Origin: a virus
Virus record (IMG/VR): IMGVR_UViG_3300025949_000037
Span: 1 to 47,391 of that record
DNA length: 47,391 nt
Strand: one strand, 5' to 3'
How positions within the stretch are numbered: the stretch's first letter is position 1; every line of letters begins with the position of its first letter. The translations under genes and the position numbers were made by a program. Below, piece after piece: positions 36,045 through 45,294 of the stretch. The notes beneath the pieces are model-generated. The model saw only the letters and a list, made by a program, of their open reading frames with translations. It searched no databases and was not told the origin of the DNA.

Positions 36045-36788
36045 ATGGGACAGTTTGTATTTGGAGCAGGCACGGTCCTCGCGTTGCCCTCCAGTGGTGG
36101 CACGCCGCAGCAGTTCGGAACGCTGCAGGACATCTCGGTTGACTTCAGCACGACCAACAAAGAGCTGACCGGACAATACCAATACCCGGTGGCGGTCGGT
36201 CGTGGTCCGGCGAAGGTCTCCGGCAAGGCAAAGGCGGCGAGCTTCTCGGCTAACTTCTTCAACCAGATCTATTTTGGTGTTACTCCGGTGGCCGGTGTCT
36301 CCAACATGGCGGTGTCGGAATCGCACCCGATTCCCACGACGCCATTCCAGGTTACGATCGCGCCGCCCGGTAGCGGTGTATTTTTGGATGATGGTGGCGT
36401 AGTCAACTCCGCCACCGGTGTCGTGTTGCAGCGTGTCGCGAGCGGCCCTATCACTGGGCAGTACTCCGTGAACGCCTCGACGGGTGTCTACACGTTTGCC
36501 TCGGTGGACACCGGGCAGGTCGTGCTCATTTCCTATACCTACACGACCGCGACCGGCGGCTATAGCGCATTGCTCGCGAACCAGCTCATGGGTACGGCGC
36601 CAATCTTCAAGTTGGTGTTGAACAACACGTTTAACGGCAACCAACTGACGCTCGAATTGTACCAGTGCATCAGCGACAAGCTGGCGCTTGACTTTAAGAA
36701 CACAGATTGGTCGATCCCGGAGTTTGATTTCTCGTGCTTCACGAACGCGGCCAACAACCTTGGGAAGTTGTCTTTGTCGCAGTTCTAA
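36045..36788 (+). CDS. Major tail tube protein
   Basis: The gene position, before the tail assembly chaperones, and the beta-rich sequence (GQFVFGAGTVLALPSSGGTP, FGTLQDISVDFSTTNKELTG) fit siphovirus tail tube subunits that stack as hexamers. An internal segment (VTIAPPGSGVFLDDGGVVNS... GVYTFASVDTGQVVLISYTY) looks like an added Ig-like strand set on the outside of the tube. The ribosome-binding site is AAGGATGG ahead of ATG 36045. The C-terminal block LELYQCISDKLALDFKNTDW is family-typical. Confidence 0.8.
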   Translation: MGQFVFGAGTVLALPSSGGTPQQFGTLQDISVDFSTTNKELTGQYQYPVAVGRGPAKVSGKAKAASFSANFFNQIYFGVTPVAGVSNMAVSESHPIPTTPFQVTIAPPGSGVFLDDGGVVNSATGVVLQRVASGPITGQYSVNASTGVYTFASVDTGQVVLISYTYTTATGGYSALLANQLMGTAPIFKLVLNNTFNGNQLTLELYQCISDKLALDFKNTDWSIPEFDFSCFTNAANNLGKLSLSQF

Positions 36789-36817
36789 ACTTAGGAGGCC
36801 CTCTCAGGGGCGGTTAG

Positions 36818-37162
36818 ATGGATACACAACAACAAAATACGTTCCTCGACGAGGGTGTCGAGGCGAATCTCGGCTTTGGACACAAGTTTGTGTTCTATCC
36901 GATCAGTTGGGGCGCGATGCGCCGCTTGCGCAAAGAGTGGGATCTTGTGTTTGGGGGTACAAATCCCGGCTCCCCCGAGTGGCAAGAGGCGCTCGGCAAG
37001 TTGTTGCACGCCAGTGTTTCGCGCGCTGATGCCTCAATCACACTTGACCAGTTTATGGACGCGCTCGATACACGCAACATCAAGCGCTGTTTCGAAGCCC
37101 TCACGGCAGCCAATGGATTGCGCAAAAAGGAGGGAGATGAATCGCGCCCTACGAGCCCCTAG
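36818..37162 (+). CDS. Tail assembly chaperone (G-like)
   Basis: The 114-aa protein lies between tail tube and tape measure genes, the constant place of the lambda G/GT pair. It is helical (WGAMRRLRKEWDLVFGG..., FMDALDTRNIKRCFEALTAA). Its frame stops at TAG 37160-37162, but the next frame (-1) is open from 37141 and clearly continues in the same style, so a longer G-T fusion by programmed -1 frameshifting is probable. It coats the tape measure during tail assembly. Confidence 0.75.
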   Translation: MDTQQQNTFLDEGVEANLGFGHKFVFYPISWGAMRRLRKEWDLVFGGTNPGSPEWQEALGKLLHASVSRADASITLDQFMDALDTRNIKRCFEALTAANGLRKKEGDESRPTSP

Positions 37163-37458
37163 ATTGGGGCTATTACTACAACACGGTCATTGCGGCGACT
37201 AACTGGACGTGGGAGGAAGTGGATAAAATGACTTTCCCCCGGTTTTGGTCGATGGTTGAATTTTGGCGCGAGCATCCGCCGCTGCACTTAATGGTGGAAG
37301 CGTTTGTGCTGGGTGTTGGAGGGCGCAATAAGAGAGGCAAGTATGAGCCGGCGCGCGGTCCGCGTGAACAAGTGCCGGAATTTACCGCCTCGGAGTTCAA
37401 TGAGCTGTCGAGCTTATTGGGCGGGTGCGATGTAAGAAGCAAACCGGTGTCTATCTAA
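37141..37458 (+). CDS. Tail assembly chaperone, T-like extension reached by -1 frameshift
   Basis: The -1 frame opens right after TGA (37138-37140) and runs to 37458. Residues such as DWGYYYNTVIAATNWTWEEV upstream of the only start-like codon (GTG 37219) show coding character, so initiation at 37219 would truncate the domain. A shift between 37141 and 37159 fits, for example a one-base slip on CCCC (37156-37159) next to the TAG stop. The product PRFWSMVEFWREHPPLHLMV resembles T-type domains. The exact slip site is not proven. Confidence 0.6.
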   Translation: MAPYEPLDWGYYYNTVIAATNWTWEEVDKMTFPRFWSMVEFWREHPPLHLMVEAFVLGVGGRNKRGKYEPARGPREQVPEFTASEFNELSSLLGGCDVRSKPVSI

Positions 37459-37459
37459 C

Positions 37460-38203
37460 ATGGCAGCAGACGATAATATCCAAACTAACTGGACCGCCGA
37501 CTTTAGCGGGATCAACAGTGCGCTTGGCGAGGTAAAGGATAGCTCCGACGAAGCGTTCTCGAAGATGATTGAAGGCGCGACGGCGGCCTCTGAAAAAGTG
37601 GCCGAGTCGCAGCAGCACGTGGCGGAGGAAGTACACGAAGCGGCTGAGCACATACACGAGGAAGGCGTCAACATCGGCGAGACGCTGGAGGGGATTAAGC
37701 GCGACTTTGACGAGTTGAAGGAAATAACCGGCTTTGCGTTTATCTACGAGTACGTTGAGCGGTTGGTTGAGAAGATAGGAGAATTAACAGAACGTGCTGA
37801 CCATATGGAAGATATGGCCAGCATCGCGCGCATAACGACTGACCAGTACCAAGCGCTGTCGGCAGCGGCTGAGGAAACGGGCGTGTCGATGGGCGTAGTT
37901 GATCGGGCAGTCGACCGGCTCGTGTTGATGTTGCAGCAAGCACGCAACGGCGCAGCGGAAGCACAAGACAAGTTGCATTTGCTCGGTATCACAAACGAGC
38001 AGATCACAAACGGTTCCTTCGGGACCGCTGAAGCGCTCGAAACCATCCATCGGGCATGGAGGAGGCGGGAACTTCCACCGAGGAAACCAATGCCATCCTC
38101 GAAGTCTTCGGTATTCGTGGCGCGCTCGCAGCGGAGGTGTTTAAGGAGTTTGATGGTTCCGCAGCGGGTGTTAGTGAGAAGATGCGCGCGGTTAATGGTC
38201 TGA
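37460..38203 (+). CDS. Tape measure protein, N-terminal part (frame changes near 38055)
   Basis: Starting one base after the chaperone stop, the first about 200 residues are helical (SDEAFSKMIEGATAASEKVA, then GELTERADHMEDMASIARI and TTDQYQALSAAAEETGVSMG), a typical tape-measure N-terminus. After EALETIHRA the frame degenerates into Arg-rich nonsense (WRRRELPPRKPMPSSKSSVF) while the -1 frame continues sensibly (MEEAGTSTEETNAILEVFGI). The gene is therefore split by a one-base change. The real N-part probably ends near 38055. Confidence 0.75.
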   Translation: MAADDNIQTNWTADFSGINSALGEVKDSSDEAFSKMIEGATAASEKVAESQQHVAEEVHEAAEHIHEEGVNIGETLEGIKRDFDELKEITGFAFIYEYVERLVEKIGELTERADHMEDMASIARITTDQYQALSAAAEETGVSMGVVDRAVDRLVLMLQQARNGAAEAQDKLHLLGITNEQITNGSFGTAEALETIHRAWRRRELPPRKPMPSSKSSVFVARSQRRCLRSLMVPQRVLVRRCARLMV

Positions 38204-39924
38204 CAGAGGAGCAGATCACAGACCTTAAGAAAATGCACGCCGAGTATGAGCGCCTCGAAACGCAGATGACTAACTTTTGGGAAAAAACGTTAGTTTTTAT
38301 TGGTCAGGGTTTGCGGGGGCTTAACGACTTTAGAAAGGATTTGGGTGAGTTAGATCTCTCGCACCTCGTGCATGAGGATGAAGCGCAAGCGGATAAGAAA
38401 GCAGGTGTAGGTGGTGGGGGTGAGGGTAGCGGTAAAACTGATACCGGTTTTGCGGCGCAGTTGGCAGCGGAGGAATCCGCTAAAGAAGCAGCGGCTGGGC
38501 GTGATGCGGATCGTCGCCAAGCTGCGATGACAGACAAGGAGCGCGCCGCTGCGGCTGATGCATCGCGCGAAGTAGTGTCTGCCGCCCAACACGAAGCGGC
38601 TGAAGCATTAAAGGAAGTGGCCGATGAGAAAGGCGGTGCAGTACGAAAGGCACTGTCAGCGCAGGAGTTGGCGAGTGAGGCGGCGGGGCTTGCGGAGTTT
38701 AAAGCGGGCACCGAGGCGCGGCTGTCTGCGTTGCGTAAATATGCAACGGATGTGGCAGCGACCTACACAGGAAACGTAGCGGCGGTCCGGGCGGCAAATA
38801 CACAGGTGCTGGCAGCGGAGCGCGAGTTACAAGAGGAACGTAAGCGTTTCTTTGAGTCGACCGAAGACCAGATGCTGAATATTCAGCAACAAGTCAACAA
38901 CGGTCGATTGCAGTCGGATATCGACTTTACTACCGAAGAGAAACGCGAGTTACAAAGCGCGGTTGACGATATCGATGAGGCAACGGGGTTGTTGGAAGAG
39001 AGTTCCAAAAACCAACTCGAACAACGCCTCAACGATTTGAGTCTTGAGACGGTAGCTGTTAAATCCGCCTACGCCGCGCAGGAACTGTCAGCGCGCGAAG
39101 CCTACTCCCAAGAAATCGCGCTGGCTAATGAGAAGCTCGCGGCCGAAAAACGCAACGCGGCTGCGCTTAAGGCACTTGCGGGCGATGATTTAAAGGCACA
39201 GAACGCGGCAGCTCAGGCGGCCATAAAAGCTGAGAACAACTACAAACAATCTGTGTTGCGTTCGCGCCAGGAGTTGGCTAAACGAATTGAGCAAGAATGG
39301 AGTACGTTAACGAACGCGCTGCGTTCCTCGTTGTCGTCGTCATTGTCTGGCATGATAGAGGGCACGATGACGTTTGCCGACGGCATGCGCAATATTTTGC
39401 GCGCGGTTATCGATGCATTGATCGAGATGTTTGTAGAGTGGGCGGTGAAAGCGATTGCACAATACATCATCGTGGCAGCTGTGCAGGATACGACGGCTTC
39501 CGCATCCGCCGCTTCTAATGCCGCCGTAGCCGCGACGGCGGCCATGGGTTCTGTGGCTGCTATTCCGATTTACGGTTGGGCGTTGGCGCCTGAAGTGGGG
39601 GCGGCGACATATGCGGAGGCGTTGAGTTACGCAGCACTCGCCTCCGCTGCCGGCGGTTACGAAGTGCCGCACGATATGATTGCAGAAGTGCACAAGGACG
39701 AGAAGATTCTTCCTGCGCGCTTTAATGAGGGACTCACAAACCTCGTTAACAGCTATTCCTCAGGCGGCGACAATAATCCAAACGGGCGACAGCCGCGCAG
39801 TCGGGGCGGTTTCTCGATTAACGCGCAAGCGGTAAGTGACGACCATTTACTTGTGAAGCGCGGTGATCTCGTAGGGCTCATACAAGAAGCCAACAATCGC
39901 AACAAGTTTGGGAGCCGTAGGTGA
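38056..39924 (+). CDS. Tape measure protein, C-terminal part
   Basis: The 622-aa frame starts at an ATG with no ribosome-binding site and joins naturally to the preceding frame, so it is most likely the rest of one protein of about 820 aa. By the usual 1.5 angstrom per residue it would set a tail of roughly 120 nm. It has long helices (HEAAEALKEVADEKGGAVRK...), a hydrophobic segment (about residues 455-540) and the classic C-terminus AAGGYEVPHDMIAEVHKDEK then ILPARFNEGL. It overlaps the next gene by four bases. Confidence 0.8.
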   Translation: MEEAGTSTEETNAILEVFGIRGALAAEVFKEFDGSAAGVSEKMRAVNGLTEEQITDLKKMHAEYERLETQMTNFWEKTLVFIGQGLRGLNDFRKDLGELDLSHLVHEDEAQADKKAGVGGGGEGSGKTDTGFAAQLAAEESAKEAAAGRDADRRQAAMTDKERAAAADASREVVSAAQHEAAEALKEVADEKGGAVRKALSAQELASEAAGLAEFKAGTEARLSALRKYATDVAATYTGNVAAVRAANTQVLAAERELQEERKRFFESTEDQMLNIQQQVNNGRLQSDIDFTTEEKRELQSAVDDIDEATGLLEESSKNQLEQRLNDLSLETVAVKSAYAAQELSAREAYSQEIALANEKLAAEKRNAAALKALAGDDLKAQNAAAQAAIKAENNYKQSVLRSRQELAKRIEQEWSTLTNALRSSLSSSLSGMIEGTMTFADGMRNILRAVIDALIEMFVEWAVKAIAQYIIVAAVQDTTASASAASNAAVAATAAMGSVAAIPIYGWALAPEVGAATYAEALSYAALASAAGGYEVPHDMIAEVHKDEKILPARFNEGLTNLVNSYSSGGDNNPNGRQPRSRGGFSINAQAVSDDHLLVKRGDLVGLIQEANNRNKFGSRR

Positions 39925-40526
39925 GTAATTTAGCTTACCCGGTATTGCGGGGGTTGGAATTCCCCGTTGTGCGGCGTGTGAAATGGAATACGTTGGTCGC
40001 CAACGCCTTGTCGACGAAAACGGCTACGCTTTCATTGCAGCAATACGCATTGTACGAGTGGGAGTTTACCTACGATTTATTACGCGACGACCAAACACCC
40101 TCCGACTACAAGGAAATTACCGGGTTTTTTAACCAACATGGCGGCCAGTTTGATTCCTTTCTCTACAATGATCCTACGTTCAACACCGTGGTAGACGAGC
40201 CGATGGGAGTGGGCGACGGGAGCAACAAGGACTTTCAAACAATTGCCAACTTCCATAATGCGGGCGGGCCGGGCCGGGCCGACATTATTCAGAATTTTAA
40301 CGGCACGCCTGTATTCAAAGTCAATGGTGTGATTACTTCAGCGAGCGTGGGTCCTTCGGGCATTATCACGTTTGCTTCAGCTCCTGCCAACAATGCCGCG
40401 ATAACGTGGACGGGTGGTTTCTTTTACCGCTGTCGTTTTACACAAGATAAGCTGCCTATTAGCCAGTTTATGAATAACTGGTGGTCGGTGGATCAACCTA
40501 TTGTTATAGGGAGCATACTGCTGTGA
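39921..40526 (+). CDS. DUF2460 (TIGR02217) distal tail/baseplate protein, copy 1
   Basis: The 201-aa protein matches the DUF2460 family: YALYEWEFTYDLLRDDQTPS, KEITGFFNQHGGQFDSFLYN, a phage-specific GDGSNKDFQTI, and the terminal FFYRCRFTQDKLPISQFMNN then WWSVDQPIVIGSILL. These proteins sit at the tail tip next to DUF2163. A second copy occurs as the C-terminal domain of the gene at 45295. GTG start overlapping the tape measure end. Confidence 0.85.
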   Translation: MSNLAYPVLRGLEFPVVRRVKWNTLVANALSTKTATLSLQQYALYEWEFTYDLLRDDQTPSDYKEITGFFNQHGGQFDSFLYNDPTFNTVVDEPMGVGDGSNKDFQTIANFHNAGGPGRADIIQNFNGTPVFKVNGVITSASVGPSGIITFASAPANNAAITWTGGFFYRCRFTQDKLPISQFMNNWWSVDQPIVIGSILL

Positions 40527-43243
40527 GCTTTGGACTGCAGAATGAAACCATTGTACTTACTCCCACAGGCTATATACGGAGCGATTTCCTTACCGGTGCA
40601 GATAATTCCGATCAGTTTGTAACGTGGGACGGGACGACGAGCACCAACTTAAACGTACAGCTCGGCGCGTTGCAAGTGGGCGTGCCCGTTTCCATTGATC
40701 TTACGCCGTACATCGACTTACCTACAGTCGCACCCACCACGCTTGAATTTGGCTTTGCACATGCGACGGGCGATTTGCCGCGCCCGTCCGGTTTTGCAAT
40801 CAGCGGTAGCGGCACGAGTGTAGATCCCTACAAGCTGACAAACAGTTGCACGTTACCCGTTGCGGGTAGTTTTCAGCTCGTTGCAGTAACGAATGGTGTT
40901 ACGGCTAAGTTGTCGCCGCTTCTTAGCTTCAACGTTGTTAATACGGGGCCTGTAACTGATACAGTTGCGCCTACGACGCCAACTACTATTGTGGCTTCGC
41001 AAGGCACAGCGGATTACAGTATCAATTTAACATTTGATGCACCGTGTGACATTGCACCGCCCGGCGCTTCCCCGTCGGGCAGCGCACACGTCGATGTGCT
41101 CGTAGGCGGTAACGTCGTTGCACCCCCGAGTCCTATCGTTACGGTATCAAACCCGCTCGGCGGTCCGACGGGCGTGAACATTGGCAACATTACGAGCCCG
41201 GCAGTTCCCGGATACAACCAAAACGGCAAGGTGTGGCAGCTGTCGTGCGCCGGCACAGGCATTACAGCCACGACAAGCGAACAAATATTGTTCCTCAACT
41301 TCGGGCAGTTTACGGGAGCATTTCAGCTCGTTGCGCAGATTGACAACTACACGGCGGGCGGAGCTACGAATGCGCTGGCGGGCATCATCATCCATGAGAC
41401 AGCCGTAGCGGGCGGGCGATTGTGTGCGGTGGGCATGGGTCCATCGGACGGCACAGTGGGCTTAAAAGTCATCACACGCGTTACGGCGGGGACTGCGACC
41501 ACTACGCCTGTTACGGTTGTCAATGATTCGAACGGTCAGCCTATCGTAGGTCCCGTTTACGTTAAGATCATTCGTGCAGCGGATAATAAGACGCTGACTA
41601 TCTCCTACTCGTTAACTGAGAATGGTAGCACGTCGATCACGACGCAAGTCGTTACGATGAACGCGACGGTAAATGTCGGATTATTCCTCACCTCTACTTC
41701 TGCTGGCAATGCTGTTAGTGCCAATATTGAGGAAGTGGGCATAACGACCACAAAACAATCCTACAATACGACATTTACGGCCGTGTCCGCTTCCGCTGTA
41801 AACGTGCAATTGCGCGCGATCGATGCGAATAACAACGTATCCGATCTTAGCCCCAATTTACCCATCGTACCGAAACAACCGGCGAGCGGCGGCGGGGGTA
41901 ACGGTACGAAAATTCATCCGGGGCACGGGTTCTGGTTCGACAATCACGATGCCTGGCCGGGAAATCAGTCCACGCAGCTCAATGTAGCGCTTCCGACCAT
42001 TGCCAACACGGCTAATTTGTTCAACCGTGTTGTTATCATATTCCCGTGGGTTTCTATTTCAGACGCCACGCTTACGAGCGGTGCGCAAACGTTTGTCAAC
42101 TTCAGAAGTTACCTATCGGATATTCTCGGCCGGTTGCGGGCGATAACGTCGAAGAAGATTTATTTAACTATTAAGTTCTGGCAAGGCGCGTTTCCATCCC
42201 AGCAGTCAGGCACGATTGCCTCAGTTGCAGGTAGCACCGCTACCCTTACTCCGAACGGCACCACGTCGGTGGGTTCGGGGTGGTTACAGTGCAACACGGG
42301 TGGCTCGCTTAAGCCCGTCACTGCGATCTCAGGCAACAACGTCACGATTACCGGCAGTTGGGGAGCGGTGGGATCTACGTATTACCTCGGCAAGATGAAG
42401 ATGCCCGATTCGAGCTACTGGCCCGCTTGGATGCCGACGAACTGGATGAAGTTGTTCTTCCAGACCAATTCCAACGCACGCGAACAGCTTGATTATGACA
42501 ACGTGGCGATATGGAATGCGCTCGATGAGATGTGGGCGGGGGTATTGCAAGCCGTACACGACCTCGATACCGATAATCGAGTTGACATAATCGCTACGGG
42601 TGACGAGTCGATTGCGGCTGTTGTAGATATTAATGGGCACGCGATTTGTGACCAAACCAACTACAACACCCGCTTTATCAACATGCATCTTACGATGGCG
42701 GCTAACACCAATTACAAAGGACTTATTTGGTGTCCGGCTTCGTACATGGCCGGCACGGCCGATGCGTCTGCAAACCAAACCCTTGTTACTACGTTGCAGA
42801 ACGCTTACCCCGCTAAGTTTGGGTACGGTGGACCGGATACCCCATTGTTTGGTGTGCATGGGAATGTCAACGCGTGGTACACGACGTTCCTCAACGTGCT
42901 TACGGGGCTTACAGGCACATTGGGCGATATTCGAGACACGGTGTTTTTGATAGGTAATACGGAAGGTCCTGGCATCGGTGCCGGTACGGGCGCAAACTGC
43001 CCGCCGCCGCTCGGTACTTCAACCAACAACAACTTCCAAGCTATTTGGAATGATGTGATGACTCGGATTGCAATCCCCGCCTCGGGTAGTCGACCGGCGC
43101 ATACGGGGCTTGGGTGTCAGGTGATGATCTGGGTTTACGCAACGCGGTTCTGTATGAAGTACACCGATATGATTAGTTTGGTCAACAGCAATAACGGTGG
43201 GACTAACAAATTGCCGCCGGGCAATTGGGATACGAGCCCGTAG
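40523..43243 (+). CDS. Tail spike/fibre with glycoside-hydrolase-like C-terminal domain (906 aa)
   Basis: GTG 40523 overlaps the previous TGA. Residues 1-465 consist of Ig- and jelly-roll-like modules (for example residues 85-160 and a lectin-like part near 230-430). Residues about 465-906 look like a TIM-barrel glycosidase: GHGFWFDNHDAWPGNQSTQL, LFNRVVIIFPWVSISD, then Glu695 in ATGDESIAAVVD and Glu814 in LIGNTEGPGIGA, candidate acid/base and nucleophile at the ends of two strands. It may degrade capsule or O-antigen during adsorption. The family cannot be named from sight. Confidence 0.65.
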   Translation: MSFGLQNETIVLTPTGYIRSDFLTGADNSDQFVTWDGTTSTNLNVQLGALQVGVPVSIDLTPYIDLPTVAPTTLEFGFAHATGDLPRPSGFAISGSGTSVDPYKLTNSCTLPVAGSFQLVAVTNGVTAKLSPLLSFNVVNTGPVTDTVAPTTPTTIVASQGTADYSINLTFDAPCDIAPPGASPSGSAHVDVLVGGNVVAPPSPIVTVSNPLGGPTGVNIGNITSPAVPGYNQNGKVWQLSCAGTGITATTSEQILFLNFGQFTGAFQLVAQIDNYTAGGATNALAGIIIHETAVAGGRLCAVGMGPSDGTVGLKVITRVTAGTATTTPVTVVNDSNGQPIVGPVYVKIIRAADNKTLTISYSLTENGSTSITTQVVTMNATVNVGLFLTSTSAGNAVSANIEEVGITTTKQSYNTTFTAVSASAVNVQLRAIDANNNVSDLSPNLPIVPKQPASGGGGNGTKIHPGHGFWFDNHDAWPGNQSTQLNVALPTIANTANLFNRVVIIFPWVSISDATLTSGAQTFVNFRSYLSDILGRLRAITSKKIYLTIKFWQGAFPSQQSGTIASVAGSTATLTPNGTTSVGSGWLQCNTGGSLKPVTAISGNNVTITGSWGAVGSTYYLGKMKMPDSSYWPAWMPTNWMKLFFQTNSNAREQLDYDNVAIWNALDEMWAGVLQAVHDLDTDNRVDIIATGDESIAAVVDINGHAICDQTNYNTRFINMHLTMAANTNYKGLIWCPASYMAGTADASANQTLVTTLQNAYPAKFGYGGPDTPLFGVHGNVNAWYTTFLNVLTGLTGTLGDIRDTVFLIGNTEGPGIGAGTGANCPPPLGTSTNNNFQAIWNDVMTRIAIPASGSRPAHTGLGCQVMIWVYATRFCMKYTDMISLVNSNNGGTNKLPPGNWDTSP

Positions 43244-43274
43244 AAAACAGGGATACGACTGCTAGGGAAAGCAC

Positions 43275-44507
43275 ATGTCACAAACATTTTCAGGCACACT
43301 ACATCTTTCAAGTAGCTCGGTTCCTGCTACCGCCGTACCGCTAACGCTCGTTATGTGGACCAACAACGCCGGCGGTCAGGGCCGGCGCTTGTTCCAGTTA
43401 AATGGCGGCAGTAACAGTGAGACAAACTGCTTTGGCATTTTGCTGGATGTCACGAGTGCTTCCAACAAACTGTGTGCCTACCGCAGTTCCTCGGGCGGTG
43501 CTAACCAGGCACTCACGAGCGCGATTACGACGAGCACATGGCAGCATTATGGCGCCGTGTTTGCGTCGACTTCCTCCGCCGCCTCCTACCTTAACGGTAC
43601 GGTAAAGGGAACATCCGGTACCACTGTTTCCCCCGCCGCGATGGCCGCGTTGCTCGTATCCGGGCGGCCGAGTGACTTCGCGTTCGGTATTGGCGGGCAA
43701 GCTGCACACATGGCCGCGTGGGCTCGCGCGTTGTCGGATGCTGAAATGGCATACCTTGGCGGCGGCGGCAATCCGCGCGCTATTAAAGGTGTGGTGAGTT
43801 ATTGGAAGCTCGCAACGGTGGGAGGTGTGGCGGAAACACCGGTTGCAGACCAGATAGGCAGCAACGACCTAACACCCTCTGCCACGATTGGTGCCGGTAC
43901 GAGCGATCCGTCTATTGAAACGTTCATGACGGGTACGACGATCCCCACGCAGAACTACACTGTAGGTGTAGCGATCAGCTCGATTAACCTCGGTACGAGC
44001 GGCACGCTGCCGTTGTTTGATGAGGTGACAGCCGCCTACACTGCGACGCTTAAGCAGTTAGGTTCAGCCACTGCGGCTACGACGACTTCGAGTGCCGGTA
44101 CAGCGGTGCGTGAAATTGCCGTTGTGTCGGTTGCGTCAATTACTGTTAACGGCTACATCAAAGTTACATCCGGCGGCACACCAACGCGCGTGCTGGCAAC
44201 AAATGCCACCGCAAACACAATTCTTGTTGCCGCCGACCAGACCTATTCGAGTGGTGCACAGATTTATACGTTACCTGTGAATTCGCTCACAGTGTCTGGT
44301 CTCAGCATCTCGAGCAACGTGTTCTCAGGCACTCCGGTAGCGAATGCGACAAACGCGCTGTGTTTTTTCCGAGCTACGAACAACACCGTGAGTACGGCGG
44401 TTGCAGATACGAACCTCTTCACGATGAACATTACGGGTGGAGGCGGAGGCACCGGTGGCATGATGTTGCCGGCGGGTATTTTCTCAGGCGGATTTGTTGG
44501 AGGCTAA
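43275..44507 (+). CDS. LamG/concanavalin-like fibre protein (410 aa)
   Basis: Residues 1-200 have the LamG (ConA-like) pattern: LTLVMWTNNAGGQGRRLFQL, STWQHYGAVFASTSSAASYL (N-G), and the typical end IGGQAAHMAAWARALSDAEM. Residues 200-370 form additional Ig-like strands and the C-terminus is Gly-rich (GGGGGTGGMMLPAGIFSGGF). LamG modules in phage fibres bind host glycans. It lies 31 bases after the glycosidase-like spike. ATG 43275. Confidence 0.75.
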   Translation: MSQTFSGTLHLSSSSVPATAVPLTLVMWTNNAGGQGRRLFQLNGGSNSETNCFGILLDVTSASNKLCAYRSSSGGANQALTSAITTSTWQHYGAVFASTSSAASYLNGTVKGTSGTTVSPAAMAALLVSGRPSDFAFGIGGQAAHMAAWARALSDAEMAYLGGGGNPRAIKGVVSYWKLATVGGVAETPVADQIGSNDLTPSATIGAGTSDPSIETFMTGTTIPTQNYTVGVAISSINLGTSGTLPLFDEVTAAYTATLKQLGSATAATTTSSAGTAVREIAVVSVASITVNGYIKVTSGGTPTRVLATNATANTILVAADQTYSSGAQIYTLPVNSLTVSGLSISSNVFSGTPVANATNALCFFRATNNTVSTAVADTNLFTMNITGGGGGTGGMMLPAGIFSGGFVGG

Positions 44508-44513
44508 CGGATT

Positions 44514-45281
44514 ATGTCTCTTATTTCACGTATCAACGGTGCGTTCCAAAATGCAGTAATTCGCTTTATCCTCATGGATAACAGCAGTACCACAGGCGGC
44601 ACGCTCAACACACTAACCAACGCCACATCGGGTTTGCGTATTTCGGTGATTGCGGACAACGCAGCGGCGGGTACTTCGTACACAGGGTCCGCGATCCAGT
44701 CCATTGCGACTGCTGGTACTTACGTGGCGCCGGCTGCCGCCTCGTGTCGGTTTGGTCCGGTTGATATGACAAACCATCCTGGCATGTACGAATTGCAGTT
44801 GCTGAACACGGCGTTGACGCCGTCTAATGCCAACTATTTGATAGTAACAGTGCAAGCCTCGGGTTCTAATTGCTCGCCGCAATCATTCATCATCGACTTG
44901 TCTGCACAGGTCGACATCGAATCGATTGGCGATGTGATTATTTCGGCGGCAGGCGGGGTGTTGCCCGTTAACGTTACGCAGATCAATGGCAACGGTCCCG
45001 CAGCAACCAAACTGTATCTCGAGCTGGCAGGGCGTACGACGGGGACTGTGAGTGCGGCGAGCTTTACACCCACAACCACGCAATTCGAGTGTTCTGATAT
45101 TACGGAGACTGATTCCACACCTGTTTATGCTAACAAAGGTTTTTTAGTTACGACATCGACGGGCATGTTGAAGCGGGTTGGTGTTATATTGACGGATATC
45201 ACAGGAACTGCCGGGCGGCGCTTCACAACAACTGCATTACCTGCAGCGCTCGCTTCGGGCGATACAATAATTATCATGTAA
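44514..45281 (+). CDS. Fibre-associated receptor-binding or chaperone-like protein (255 aa)
   Basis: The protein starts MSLISRINGAFQNAVIRFIL and contains GLRISVIADNAAAGTSYTGS and NHPGMYELQLLNTALTPSNA, a pattern repeatedly seen beside LamG fibres in phages (a BppU-like upper baseplate/fibre module: sandwich with H-P-G-x-Y-x-L). The C-terminal third is a second small sandwich (TTTQFECSDITETDSTPVYA). Six bases after the LamG gene. Confidence 0.6.
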   Translation: MSLISRINGAFQNAVIRFILMDNSSTTGGTLNTLTNATSGLRISVIADNAAAGTSYTGSAIQSIATAGTYVAPAAASCRFGPVDMTNHPGMYELQLLNTALTPSNANYLIVTVQASGSNCSPQSFIIDLSAQVDIESIGDVIISAAGGVLPVNVTQINGNGPAATKLYLELAGRTTGTVSAASFTPTTTQFECSDITETDSTPVYANKGFLVTTSTGMLKRVGVILTDITGTAGRRFTTTALPAALASGDTIIIM

Positions 45282-45294
45282 CAAGGACGTTACT

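Noticed and set aside
37219-37458. Independent gene starting at GTG 37219
   Set aside because: The coding pattern continues upstream of that codon to 37141 and the ribosome-binding spacing is too short. A -1 frameshift fusion explains it better.
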